A stretch of 29,500 nucleotides of DNA, taken from assembly GCA_009746045.1 (NCBI GenBank), contig RPFO01000213.1, positions 14,150,954 to 14,180,453 on the forward strand. Direction: 5' to 3'. Below are positions 9,728-19,175 of the stretch, in pieces (within the stretch, counting starts at the first letter, position 1; every line of letters starts with the position of its first letter). The notes beneath the pieces were generated by a model, which did no database searches, had not been told where the DNA came from, and saw only the letters and a program-made list of their open reading frames with translations. The stretch is from Mesostigma viride (lineage: Eukaryota > Streptophyta > Mesostigmatophyceae > Mesostigmatales > Mesostigmataceae). The position numbers and the translations under genes are program-made.

Positions 9728-11149
9728 TCAGGTTGGGTTAAATTAATATACCCACCTCGGTTCACTTGCCAATGCCAAAGAGGGCAATATGACCCTGTTT
9801 GCATGGCAGAAATAACATGTTACCCTGCGCTGCACCGCAGATCCAGGTGCTCCCCACTGGGCACCTACCCTGTTGAAGTGATTATCAAATAAATCACAAC
9901 CTTGCTTGCAAGTGCGCCTTCACGCCAGGCTGCACTTCATGCAACAAAGGTATCAACCGTAACTCCTCTTGTTGTTGCTTATAGCATTCAGTCGTTTGCG
10001 ACACTCGCGCCCGGTGCGACTGCTCACTGGTGAAGCCTTCGTTCCCAACACGCTCAGCAGCTGCCTTGAAGACCTTCATTGTCGATGGCGACAAATTCTG
10101 ACAGCCGCTTGTGACATTTGTGCTCTCTCCCGCTCTTGACAGCGATACTCGTGCTCATTCCAGATCGCTAGCGACATTCGCAGTTGCCCGATCACTTCAG
10201 CACTCGCAGCCGCTCGCAATCAGCGCTTCATTTGCCTTCAGCGATTCAGTTCGCTTGCTGCGACTTCGCTGCCGACCCGGCCACGCTTTCGCCTTCAAAA
10301 TTGACCTTGCAAACAAGTCATTAACATGCAGCATTAATAATGCCAATGCATTAATTAGCATGAGCTTGTTCTGCACAAGAGAATTTATACAGCATAAACC
10401 TTGGTATAATCATCATCGACATATATATGACAAATATCCGACATGCCCTGCTAGCAATGCCAATGTTGTCGCAGTCACATCAGTGACTTAATTCCGCTGC
10501 ATACTAAATTATATATAATTTTTCGTGTCAATGCTTCCATCGCAACTGCGCACATGCAGCAGCCAACATAAAATATTGCACTAATTGCGCAATTCTGGCA
10601 CGAAACAAACTTCGTATTACATTCGCAGAAGCGCAACAAATCTGGACCAGGCCCCACGGACTCCATATTCGTAACTACGTTTTTCGTATAGCATACGTAA
10701 TTACTACAACATATTTTCACGAAACCACAACCCAGTTTCGCAGCACAACAGCCCGGCCCTGAAACGATAAAATCCAAAGCTTTTATTGCGAAGTCCGTGC
10801 ACATAAAACAGGCCAGTAACGGAATACAAAAGTTCGCTACAACATTCCCGTAAAATTCAGATCATAAAACTGAAATCCACTGCACGCGCAACTTAACGTT
10901 CATATATGGCGCATCCTGCTGCAGGCCGATTCGTACGTAGATGCTTGCCGACGACCTTCGAGATAACAAATTCGACAACTGCTCCGCTGACGTTGAAATT
11001 GAGGCTTGACGAAGGATCCACCGCGCCTCCAGAGATGGTTCACGATATTCACGTCGCGTGTTTCCCATATAATGGAAAAACACCGCAAAATTTGACGACA
11101 CCAGAAATCAATGCCGTAATCAGTAGATTACGAACTCGCTTGTAATTCG
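9728..11149 (-). other. Element A 5' region, no recognisable gag
   Basis: This is where gag would be expected. Minus-strand frames are broken; the longest are about 66 codons (9894-10094) and 109 codons (10475-10804, cysteine-rich). No CCHC zinc knuckle was found. The base next to the 5' LTR end (11149 downwards on the minus strand) begins CGAATTACAAGCGAG, which does not resemble a TGG-type tRNA 3'-end primer site. A perfect GTAATC-TACT-GATTAC hairpin lies at 11115-11130. Confidence 0.5.
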
Positions 11150-11777
11150 AGTTAACGAAACTGTGGCTGAACTGTGGTTCAGCCTGCACTGATTAATATC
11201 TACAGAGGAAGTAGTTATATTAATCAATAGGTTTACGTTGCTGGTTATGGCTACCAGCACAGAATGCACGAGGCACGTGAGAACCGTCGCCGAAGGTGCG
11301 AGGACACAGGTGCAGGGAAAGTGGTGCTACCAAGTGGCAGCGTCCTGCTCGTTATATACTAATTGTGACGCAGTCACATCCAGATGACTGATAGGACAGA
11401 TCATCTTACAATATTGCTGTCCTTCACTCTGGACCAGCAGATCTCGACTCGTTATCCATAAATAGTCACATCAGTGTCCTGTCGCACAAGTCCTGTCACT
11501 ATTTGTTACGTCTAATCAATAGCATTGAATAGACCGCAGTGTCGGAGACTAAATGTCCTATCGTACACTGTGACAAGACATCGTATGCCACGCGTCACTT
11601 GAAGAACCACCGTAGAATCACTGAATCCAAGTAGAATGTAGTAGAACAGTATCTTGCTCACATCTCGAGCAATACTCATCAGAATGAACCCGTTTCTGGA
11701 TTGTAGTAACCGGAAGTAGAATCTCTACAAGCCAAGTAGCTTAGTAGAATAATATTGCTTGCCAGGCAATATTAACT
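11150..11777 (-). repeat. Element A right LTR (5' LTR), 628 bp
   Basis: Direct repeat of 4866-5493, same length and read as identical, beginning AGTTAACGAAAC and ending AATATTAACT. In the element's orientation this is the 5' LTR and should hold its promoter, though no clear TATA box was assigned. Confidence 0.93.
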
Positions 11778-11782
11778 CCTAG
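11778..11782. repeat. 5-bp target-site duplication of LTR element A, right copy
   Basis: CCTAG directly after the right LTR matches 4861-4865. Confidence 0.92.
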
Positions 11783-12006
11783 CTCGCACCAACCAGGTAG
11801 ACACCTCACGTGGCCCCCCCGCAGGACTGCGACCAGCCCAGCCTGGCCGTCACCTCCTGACGTGGGCTGGGCCCAGTGACGTTAGACGCCGCAAGGCCCG
11901 CACCTTCAAAGAACAGCTAGTAGAGGACATGGGGGGCCTAGCTAGGCCTCTCCGTGATTTGGAAGAAGATGATGGACAAGGCCAAGTGGGCCCTGGCAGG
12001 TCATAG
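11783..12006 (+). pseudogene. LINE-2 ORF2 C-terminus, cut off by element A
   Basis: Read with the bases before 4865, this is the tail of the LINE-2 protein. QRRLQL before the insertion is followed by VGHLAR across it, then a short basic region and RRRKARTFKEQLVEDMG, up to a TAG at 12004-12006. RTE/RTEX-like ORF2 proteins commonly end with a GH..R motif, a GRR.RGRP-like basic patch and a final helix, which this mirrors. It cannot be expressed as it stands, because element A separates it from the RT. Confidence 0.75.
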
Positions 12007-12208
12007 AGGACAACGAGCCCCCCCCAGTGGGGAAGCGCCCGCGTGTGCAATCCCGCGGGAGGCACGCTAGATAACTCCCCCTAGGGCAGCGTGCGGCTGC
12101 CTAGATAGATGATGTAGTTAGAATGTTGTTAGATAGATGTAGTATGTAGCCAATGTAGATAGATTAGACCGGTAGGAATGTGTGCGCCCATCCATCCATT
12201 CATCGGGG
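12007..12208 (+). other. LINE-2 3' UTR, first part
   Basis: Non-coding sequence after the ORF2 stop. It contains TAGATAGAT-type short repeats (about 12101-12168) and CATCCATCCATT just before element B. It resumes at 13935 after the TTAA insertion. Confidence 0.6.
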
Positions 12209-12254
12209 TTAACTCGTCGTCTGTCCCAACTCAGTCCTCACAGGAGGACTGAGT
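12209..12254 (+). repeat. Element B left terminal inverted repeat and hairpin
   Basis: The 19-bp terminal repeat (12209-12227) runs into a 12-bp-stem palindrome of AACTCAGTCCTC and its complement around a 4-nt loop. Its right partner is 13916-13934. Confidence 0.85.
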
Positions 12255-13378
12255 TGACAATTTTCAACCGCGTGTAGCGACTAGGTGGGGGGTCCATCCC
12301 AAATGTTTTGATGTGGATCTGGGGTGTACTAGATATCATTTTGTTGGCAAAAATACTGCATATGTGAAAACTTGACCCGAACACCTGAAAATTACACGGA
12401 CGTTGGGCACCCCTCGCGAATTTGCATTTTTCGGGATAAGAACGAGTGGGAAAAATTCAATCAAATCCTGGTGCATGAAGAAAAAATATAGGCATGTAAA
12501 CAACATAGTTCTTGAAGCGTGGCAAAAAACTGGGCTCCATTTGGCCACTGCAACTGCCTGAAACAATTAAAAAACTCTCAGTCCTCAGGAGAGGAATGGG
12601 GCTTTTGCTAACTTTGCTAGCATGTAAGTGCGGTCATACTACATCACCGTGGCCACCAACCATCCCAATCAACTCATTTCCCTTCAAGCATTACAGGACA
12701 ACACACTTGCATCATCATACTTCAGGTATATCATACCTTATCATGTAGTGAGAGCCTATGCATGCATGTAGGGAATGGGCTTGGATACCTACCAACAAAG
12801 GGTTATGTTATAAGTGTCAACCACCAATATAATGGGTAGGTTAAGCATATTTCCATTGTTTCTAACAACAATAGATATGGCTATTACTGTTTTGCCTTGC
12901 CATGATGTGGCCAACATAGTTGCTGGCACATGATGGCAGTGGTTTGTCACCAAGACTTTTCACTCACCCGTAAAAGCTTGAATGCACCCTTGACGCAGCC
13001 CGTGGCCACACAATCATGCAGTATGAACGTAGCAAAAGAATAACTAACATCTATGAAGGTGTTTAAACCTGCACAGCTCCTAAAACCCTGCACAACTACA
13101 CTGGGTTAAGGCAAATGCCTGCTAACATCATCTGAAAAGGGGGTTTTAGAGAGGGGCAGGCAACGGTCAAGAAAGAGCATCAAGACTTGAACCTGACAAC
13201 GCCTCGCAAGCTTAAACTCATGTAAGAACATCAAGAAACGACGAGGCAACGTTTATCCGGCTTTACCTGGCACGGCTGGCGTTACCTTGGCCCAGGCGGT
13301 GCCCGCAAAAGTGGCACTTTGCGGCACATAGACCATGACGTGACAGAATGGTCGAGATCATCAAATCTATACTGTCAC

Positions 13379-13630
13379 TCAATTTATTCTAATACAATTC
13401 ATGTTAAAATGTAGAAATAAACCTATCATCCATTGAAATTGCGCCGGAAAGCAAGCGCAGTCATCAATTCCGTCGACCTGCCTTATCGCAGTTTTTTCCA
13501 GCAAGAACAGTGCCGACACCGGGTAAATCGCATCCCCGCGAGCTAAAAATTGATTTATATCATCTTTAGGGCATTTTAAATCTATTTCCTGAGTTTGGAC
13601 GGCTAACTCGTCCGCAAACGTAAACTGCAT
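13379..13630 (-). other. Unrecognised 83-codon ORF inside element B
   Basis: The frame starts MQFTFADELAVQTQEIDLKC and has no repeats or obvious membrane segment. It could be a captured exon or chance. I do not recognise it, and no other stretch of element B between 12256 and 13861 has an interpretable frame. Confidence 0.2.
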
Positions 13631-13861
13631 GCATGGGCGCGAGCCGCCATGGCTAGGTCGTGCACTTCCGGAACTCGCGTTTCACGTGGAAAAGTACCCT
13701 TACCACCTGTACTTTGACCGTATAGTTAGCCGCGCATACCAAATCCAAAAAAATCCCAATAATATGTCCAAGAAAGATATTTTCACGTAGTATTTGAATA
13801 AATTTTGAGAGAATTTTTTTGTCAAACATTCTGACCGGGGCGAATTTTCTACGAAACCCAA

Positions 13862-13934
13862 AAACTCGGTCCTCTAGAGAGGACTGAGTTCAACTCAGTC
13901 CTCCGTAGAGGACCAGGGACAGACGACGAGTTAA
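13862..13934 (-). repeat. Element B right terminal inverted repeat and hairpins
   Basis: GGGACAGACGACGAGTTAA at 13916-13934 is the exact reverse complement of the left end. Inside it lie two imperfect palindromes, CGGTCCTCTAGAGAGGACTG and GTCCTCCGTAGAGGAC. The two ends share the CAGTCCTC/GAGGACTG word, a possible transposase contact site. Confidence 0.85.
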
Positions 13935-13960
13935 TGCTCCGTGACTCCCCAACGGGAGCA
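13935..13960 (+). other. LINE-2 3'-end stem-loop
   Basis: TGCTCC at 13935-13940 pairs with GGAGCA at 13955-13960; allowing one bulged base extends the stem to eight pairs. It lies just before the (TAAT)n tail. In several LINE families such a 3' hairpin is what the RT recognises; that role here is inferred. Confidence 0.55.
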
Positions 13961-13966
13961 CGAGTC

Positions 13967-13984
13967 TAATTAATTAATTAATTA
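13967..13984 (+). repeat. LINE-2 3' tail, (TAAT)n
   Basis: Four and a half TAAT units end the element directly before the right target duplication. Short tandem repeat tails instead of poly-A are typical of RTE-type LINEs. Confidence 0.85.
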
Positions 13985-13996
13985 ATCCTGTAAGTT
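13985..13996. repeat. 12-bp target-site duplication of LINE-2, right copy
   Basis: ATCCTGTAAGTT, identical to 3148-3159. It lies within the LINE-1 endonuclease codons for NLQD. Confidence 0.93.
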
Positions 13997-14704
13997 CAGG
14001 TCTAGGATCTGTTTACTGAAGGCCGCTGTGCGTATAGGGGGGTGTTCATCCAGATCTATATTGAAATCGCCCATCAACACAATTTCGAACCCCTGTGAGA
14101 TAAGGTCAGCGGCCATTTTGAAAAGGGAAGGGTAGAAGGAGGCTTGATCCGTTGGCTCGGTTGGGGCATATACACTAATAATGTATCCCTTATTTCCTGC
14201 CCATGTAATAGACTGTCGCGTCCAACGGCCTTGCCAGCTAGCCGCCGCTGTGTCTGTAGCTTCAGCCCAGTCCTGGCATGTGAGCGTGGGGTTGGGAGGT
14301 TTACGATATTGAATGAGGGCAGTGCCCCCTTGTGTACCGCGTGCCCATGCCCATCGGTGAATTGTCCTGGGTGCAAGTGCTCTAGCGGCCCTGAGAGCTG
14401 TGCGTGTGGCAGCTTGTTGGATTTTATGTTCCTGCAGGCCTATCCAGATTTCATGAGAGGGGCCCACGTAACGCTCGAGCAAGTTGTGTAATGCATTTGC
14501 TAATTCTCGTGTGCGAGGTATTCGCTGTCCCTGCCCTGGTGTGTGTGACCCGTATGTGTTCAGCCCCCTGACATTCCACGATACCAGTGTTAGTTGACTC
14601 ATGTCATTGCAGGGCTCCAGCGGACCAGGCCGGGTAGGTTCCGTGTAGGTCCCCATGGCGAGGTGAGGTTGGACCTGCGAAAGGTGCAAGACACGGCGCA
14701 ACAA
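13985..14704 (-). pseudogene. LINE-1 ORF2 endonuclease domain, 5' part (interrupted)
   Basis: The minus-strand frame encodes an APE-like endonuclease of the exonuclease-endonuclease-phosphatase fold. It shows LVSWNVRGLN right after a Met at 14602, the catalytic glutamate motif IGLQEHKI, then YIISVYAP and LMGDFNIDLDE. It stops at the insertion junction after QILDLNLQD. The rest of the domain (RLDKIYIT and SDHYPLI) is at 2950-3147. The protein would nick target DNA to prime reverse transcription. ATG codons at 14656 and 14602 are both possible starts; 14602 sits right at the domain edge. The frame also extends upstream to 14704 from a non-ATG codon. No stop or frameshift is seen in this part. 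Confidence 0.88.
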
Positions 14705-15350
14705 GAGCAGGGCGTGGGCGTGAGATAGTCGTTAAAAGAGAGGCCTACTGTGCAGTGTGCTATGAGAAGAACCAAAGCGATTGGAAAGGCTGCATTACAT
14801 CCACGTTTGGGTAATCAGCAGCAGGTATTGAGAAAAGTCGTTATGGAGGTGTCTTGGTGATAGCGGATCACCTAGTGTGGCGATAACTATTCCATAGTCA
14901 TTGCGCCAGTGAAAGGGTAACCGAGGGTACAGGAGGTCACGCTCCAAGGAGACTACTCGCCCACCCAGGTGGAGGGGCCCAGGCCAAGTCCATCCTGCCG
15001 ATGGGTTTTCGAATCCGAGCCGTGGCTCACTGACCGAATGCCGTAATGGGGTAGCCGTCACTAGAAACAGTGAGGCGAAGGGCGGACTTACGATTTTCGT
15101 AAGGCCTGCTCCTTCTACCCACACGTTTCAAGTGACGGCTAGCTTTTCCGCCCCTCAAAAGAGGTGGCTAGACGTACCTTTTCGTGCTGAATCCGAATCT
15201 GCCCTTTGTTTCGCGTTTAGATTACTACGTACGGTGCTATCTCGTCCGCCGTCAGGGCCACCATAGCCAGCCGGAAACCCCTGCTGTCGCGCCCACATCT
15301 TTTAGGCGGAAAATCGGCAGCCAGACCATTTAGGGGTTAAAGAATCTTAC
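14705..15350 (-). other. Probable LINE-1 5' region or flank, unassigned
   Basis: Upstream of the endonuclease on the LINE-1 strand there is one 109-codon frame (14795-15124), which I do not recognise. It could be an eroded ORF1 or 5' UTR. No zinc knuckle or RRM-like motif typical of LINE ORF1 was seen and no 5' boundary of LINE-1 could be placed. Confidence 0.3.
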
Positions 15351-15973
15351 TACTGTGATTCGATTCTACTAAGTTCTACTACATTCTACTAAAATTATAC
15401 TACTAGTAGAGGTCAAATCCAGGGGCTCATGATCTTAAACCTGAGAATCTTAAACGTGGGGGGGGGGGGTGTACCATGGTCGCAGGGCGCGCCTGAGTAA
15501 TGCGGGCACCCCAATTTAGGCACAACTAGGTGTTTGGCTATTTGTGGCATACCTGGGTTTTAACTTGACTGGTATATGGAAATTAAAAAAAACACCCATT
15601 TCACCGGAAAATATCACCGTACTGTAGTGGATCCAAAGACCGGCGACGTGGGAATGCGACCTCTTGATAGTTGGACTTGGAAGTCATCTATGGCAGATCA
15701 AAGGGTGGGAATAGCCTAGGCCAGTAGGGGTCGAATTTAGATACTGTAGGACGATATTCCTATTGGCTAATAAAAAATACCCATTTACCCCTGATTTACC
15801 CGGACAATTTATATTAGATACTGTAGGACGTCTCACGTCTTGCAAAAAAGCCACCTTTTAATTACTGTAGAGGGTGGAGACTGGAGCCCTACGGGATACA
15901 CTTGTTTTGAATAATGTTTTTGTGCCTTGTCAGGCTGAGGCAAACATTTCGTTTTGCACACATCGCAACCCCC
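15351..15973. other. Non-coding spacer with short repeats
   Basis: No gene is visible. It holds repeated TTCTACTA words (15363-15402), a run of eleven G near 15460-15471, and the word TAGATACTGTAGGACG twice, about 77 bp apart (near 15737 and 15814). The 18-nt string at about 15374-15391 is the reverse complement of a string in the element A LTR. Confidence 0.5.
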
Positions 15974-16026
15974 TTAACACTCCGTCTGTAATTTCGGGCG
16001 TGGCCCGTATTACGGGCGTGGCCCGT
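15974..16026 (+). repeat. Element C left terminal repeat with two palindromes
   Basis: After the 16-bp terminal repeat come TCGGGcgtggCCCGT (15994-16008) and ACGGGcgtggCCCGT (16012-16026), spaced 18 bp. They are candidate transposase-binding sites by position and symmetry. Confidence 0.75.
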
Positions 16027-17590
16027 AATGGAGGCATGGTTACTCTATTGGTGGTTACTAATTGAATAATTGTCAGAATGCGCTTTTTATTGGATAGGAT
16101 GAAAGCTGACTTCAAGGCCTAAAAGAATATCTAATTTTCACGGCCACCCCATGTCAGATGCTCCGTGGCCACCCCATGGAAAAAGGTGCTTTTTTGGACT
16201 TTCTTGGGCTTGCAATCGGACCGCCGAATGCCAACAACGGTGCAGATGCAGGCAAATGCTAGCAACGTCGGCTGCAGAAGGAGACTGTCTTTTCGTCACG
16301 ACTGCTTCGGTCGCGATGTCGTATGCCGAGGTATCCTCGGGTGCTCCTAATCTTGGCACTGGCGATGAACTGTCCGCAGTCCTTGATGGTTGGGCTGTGA
16401 GCCTCGGCTTTAAATCAGGATTTTTGGCGGCCGTGTTGGGCGATTGATTGATCAAGACAACTTCATCACGTAGGGTCCTGCTTGGTCGAAGGAGCAAGGA
16501 GCAGCAAGGAATTCAGATTTCACTCGAGGCGATGGGTAGCGAACCTTACGTAGTGGGAGAAGACCTCGCCCGGCCAGGCAGTGTCGCTGAGGTTATGTAC
16601 TTCATGCTCAAGAAAAGGTGGCCCGTGGAGGACGGGACCTTCAGTAGCTAGTGCGCGCTTCATGATTCTGGGTGTCGAGGCGTGTGAAGATTACCTGCAT
16701 CCGGCTGGGAGAAGGTTTATGGCAACTTTTGGTTTGTAAATCTGCCAGTTTTTATCACATGTGATCACGGCACATGGCCGGTGTGACTTCAAGGCAGGTG
16801 ACTGCATAATGCTAAGCTCTGCGGCTGCGCCCCGTTGCGTAAACGTGGGTGCTTTCTCTAAGATGCATGACAGTTCCGGCTGCTACGTTGCCCATGTCAC
16901 AAGCAAGCCTTGCAAAACGGTCCCCCAAAGCGAGGTAGAGGTTTAGAGAACTGGGTATGGGTGTCCATTCATGCTTGTATACATATCTTGCCTGATGCTA
17001 TTCATGTGCTACCTTAACAGCAACACCTTGTCATAAACTCTGATAACTGAATAGGTATTTGGGCATGGTTTGCGAAGTTAAGCGCTTGGAAGTTCACAAC
17101 TGTCATTATAATGCATGAACCTTTTGCGTGTTTGTATATAGAGGCTGTGGATTCCTCGTAGAAACATGCAATACCCATGGCAGGCTATTACTGCCTGCAG
17201 TGCTTTGCGACAGCCCCAGCCGTGCATGTGTGTGTGCGGTCCCTTGGGGAGCATGCCGTGCCTTGCCATGCTAACCGTATCGCGGGCAAACCTCGCAAGG
17301 CCCGAAAGATACTTGCGGTTAATCGATGTTCCCGGACATTCATGGTATGCACGTGGCCATGAGTTTCTCAGGCTATATTGTTGCGTCGTATGCGTTTGCC
17401 TGCCAGACAGGCACATAAGATGATTAGTATGATGATATGGCGATGCCTTTCTTTTCAACATTTTCAGAATGTGGACTTGCACCACGTCGTGGATTTACAT
17501 GTGTTGCCGTCTTATGCATTGACAGTTGTGCTGGACCACGAGCGGTGGGTTATTATCTATGCATTTGTTTGTATAGCATGCTATGAGCTG
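16027..17590. other. Element C interior, no recognised gene
   Basis: Frames of up to 135 codons occur on both strands (for example 16138-16497 minus, 16151-16447 plus, 17078-17485 minus) but overlap each other and show no domain. No DDE-type transposase motif was found. This may be a deletion derivative or may carry captured host DNA. Confidence 0.45.
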
Positions 17591-17591
17591 G

Positions 17592-17933
17592 CCCCTCATT
17601 ACAAGTGCCCTATATTTGATAGCTTTAGTAATCATATTTCTTGTAAAATAGCATCATCCTATGTGTCCATTTCAACACCATATCATTTCAAAATAGAGAG
17701 GATGTGCCATGACATCATAGACGGCCATGCCACATGCACGGCGCATTTGACCCATAGCATGGTGCACCCTATGGGTTGAACCCTCATTGTGCCCTACATT
17801 TGATAGCTTTAGTAAAATATTTCTTGTGCAAAAGCATGTCCTATGTGCCCATTTCATCACCATATCATCCTCTAATGCCGAGGATGTGCCATGGTACCAC
17901 AGATGGCCATGCCACATGAATGGCACACCCAAA
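17592..17933 (+). repeat. Diverged tandem duplication, two units of about 155 bp
   Basis: The unit near 17592-17750 (TTTGATAGCTTTAGTAA, then ATTTCTTGT, ACCATATCAT, GAGGATGTGCCATG and GGCCATGCCACATG) recurs with many small changes at about 17778-17933. It lies inside element C. Confidence 0.75.
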
Positions 17934-17962
17934 GGCTAGAATGGAGCATTCTAGTTCTTATT

Positions 17963-17977
17963 ACGGGTGTCACCCGT
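17963..17977. repeat. Internal ACGGG-N5-CCCGT palindrome of element C
   Basis: ACGGGtgtcaCCCGT repeats the palindrome found at both ends of element C, here about 360 bp before the Copia insertion. Confidence 0.6.
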
Positions 17978-18321
17978 AGTGGTTTGAGTGCCTAGATATT
18001 TGGAAGCTTGTGCATGATTGATGCTGAATTTCTCACCAAGCGTCCATTATGTAGTGTACTTTTGGGTTTAGGAGGTTTTTGGTGCCCTCAACTTTATCAT
18101 CATACCCCAATTTAGAACCATCTCATCACCCCTTTTTTGTTAACGTTTGTAGCCAAACCCCCTCATATGGCAACGTGCAATTCACCAATATTTGTTATCC
18201 AAAAAAAATATTTAAAATATATTCAAATAGCCCAGCATTGGATCTCGGATCCCATCGAACCGTTTTTCCAGATTCGGCGCGACGCTCCGGCGCCCGCATT
18301 TGGCGCGATTCTGCATTCTAC

Positions 18322-18326
18322 GAAAC
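18322..18326. repeat. 5-bp target-site duplication of Copia element D, left copy
   Basis: GAAAC precedes the left LTR and recurs at 24695-24699 right after the right LTR. Confidence 0.93.
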
Positions 18327-18758
18327 TGTTAGGAGTGAGAAAACAATGTTTGCCACAAAGTTTTACTTTATTTCACTCAGATAAAAATAAGTCTCAGTCG
18401 GCAGCTGGCCGGCTGCTAGTTCCACCACAGGAGTGTGTGAGGTGTGAGGTACTGAGAGAGCAAACAAGGTGCGTAGCTTCGCCTTTTAAACAATTCCAGG
18501 CTCAGCTACTGGGTAGCAGTTATGATCTACCTACAACGTGGCCACACCAAACCGGTTCTTTTCTGACTGTGTGGCAGTTACAATCATAACGTGATCTCAA
18601 GCCAACCATTCACAACCAAAGTTCAAGGTCAGTCACAGAATGACTGGGTCACTTATGGAACAGAACTTAAACATGCGGCACATGCCCGTCCATGTAGTCC
18701 AGAGTTAGCACTAAACTATAAGTACTAGTTTCAGGCAGGTGTGTCGATACTTCTGACA
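18327..18758 (-). repeat. Element D left LTR (3' LTR), 432 bp
   Basis: It starts TGTTAGGAGTGAG and ends GATACTTCTGACA, matching 24263-24694 throughout by eye. On the minus strand an AATAAA (18367-18372) lies about 40 bp before the LTR end and could serve polyadenylation. Confidence 0.95.
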
Positions 18759-18768
18759 CCCCCCTTAC
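18759..18768 (-). promoter_or_regulatory. Element D polypurine tract
   Basis: On the minus strand AGTAAGGGGG runs directly into the TGTCAG start of the 3' LTR. This is the expected position for the plus-strand primer of reverse transcription. Confidence 0.75.
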
Positions 18769-18899
18769 TCGGCACACAGGCCGGAAAACAAACTCAAGCA
18801 AGCCAGAACAAATGTTCACTAAAAGAACTGTAGTATGGGACCAGTGTCACAGGCTAGCAAGTGTGTCCTTATGTTGTCTCATCACTAATTGCCAGTAAC
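18769..18899. other. Element D 3' non-coding spacer
   Basis: A short stretch between the RNase H stop (18900-18902) and the polypurine tract, with no further feature. Confidence 0.6.
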
Positions 18900-19175
18900 T
18901 CAAATACCCAACAACTTGTGTCTGAGCTCCACAAAACGTGGCTCAGGTAGTGCCTTGGTGAGCATGTCGGCGATCATCGCTGCCCCAGGAAGGTGAGACA
19001 CCTGAACGGTGCCATCCGCGACCTTCGCGCGAATGTAGTGGTACTTGACGTCGATGTGCTTGGTACGCCGAGGGTGAACAGGGTCTCGTGACAGAGCCAC
19101 AGCACCAGTGTTGTCGCAAAACACCTGAATTGGCCCTGAGGCCGGGTCACCCAACTCCTTGGTGATGGTGAGAAG
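18900..19175 (-). CDS. Element D RNase H C-terminal part, shifted frame
   Basis: This frame continues the RNase H domain that the main ORF leaves near 19175. It shows VFCDNTGAVAL (the catalytic aspartate block) and RTKHIDVKYHYIR, then ADMLTKALP and a TGA at 18900-18902. These are the usual Copia closing motifs. The switch falls in a run of four G (19175-19178, plus strand), where one additional base would put both parts in one frame. That suggests either a one-base deletion or a sequencing error. Confidence 0.88.
   Translation of the reverse strand, partial: LLTITKELGDPASGPIQVFCDNTGAVALSRDPVHPRRTKHIDVKYHYIRAKVADGTVQVSHLPGAAMIADMLTKALPEPRFVELRHKLLGI

Larger units (their letters stand above)
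4866..11777 (-). mobile_element. LTR retrotransposon element A with unusual pol order
   Basis: Two 628-bp direct repeats, read by eye as identical, enclose 5656 bp, and the whole is flanked by the CCTAG duplication. The ends are AGTTAA...TTAACT, a 6-bp inverted repeat, instead of the usual TG...CA. Orientation is minus: the pol ORF lies on that strand and a purine-rich tract abuts the left LTR, which is then the 3' LTR. No clear gag and no canonical TGG-type primer binding site were found. The RT and RNase H are Copia-like, but the domain order differs from Copia. Identical LTRs indicate recent insertion, consistent with its nesting inside the already inserted LINE-2. Confidence 0.92.
12209..13934. 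mobile_element. Element B: TTAA-flanked non-autonomous DNA transposon, 1.7 kb
   Basis: A perfect 19-bp inverted repeat, TTAACTCGTCGTCTGTCCC, stands at 12209-12227 and, reversed, at 13916-13934. The outermost TTAA on both sides fits the target duplication of TTAA-specific superfamilies such as piggyBac or Sola3. Just inside the left end is the hairpin AACTCAGTCCTC-acag-GAGGACTGAGTT. The right end has related hairpins built from GTCCTC and GAGGAC. There is no transposase ORF; the largest frame (13379-13630, minus) is 83 codons and unrecognised. It lies in the 3' UTR of LINE-2, so it is younger than LINE-2. Confidence 0.82.
3160..13984 (+). mobile_element. LINE-2: 5'-truncated RTE-like non-LTR retrotransposon with two nested insertions
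   Basis: This plus-strand LINE sits inside LINE-1, bounded by the 12-bp duplication. It begins abruptly in coding sequence between the endonuclease and RT domains, so it is 5' truncated and lacks an endonuclease, which is common for LINE copies. It runs through the RT (3502-4853), is interrupted by LTR element A at 4866-11777, resumes with the end of ORF2 (11783-12006), then has a short 3' UTR split by element B, and ends in a (TAAT)n tail at 13967-13984. Without the two insertions it would be about 2.2 kb. A short-repeat tail rather than poly-A, together with the C-terminal block pattern, points to RTE or RTEX; the clade is an inference. Confidence 0.88.

Noticed and set aside
10111-10491. 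Plus-strand 126-codon ORF inside element A
   Set aside because: It is antisense to the element, has no domain and a Ser/Arg/Leu-rich make-up; probably chance.
4866-11777. Element A ends as DNA-transposon inverted repeats
   Set aside because: The AGTTAA/TTAACT symmetry is only 6 bp and belongs to each 628-bp direct repeat; the long direct repeats, pol and 5-bp duplication show an LTR retrotransposon.
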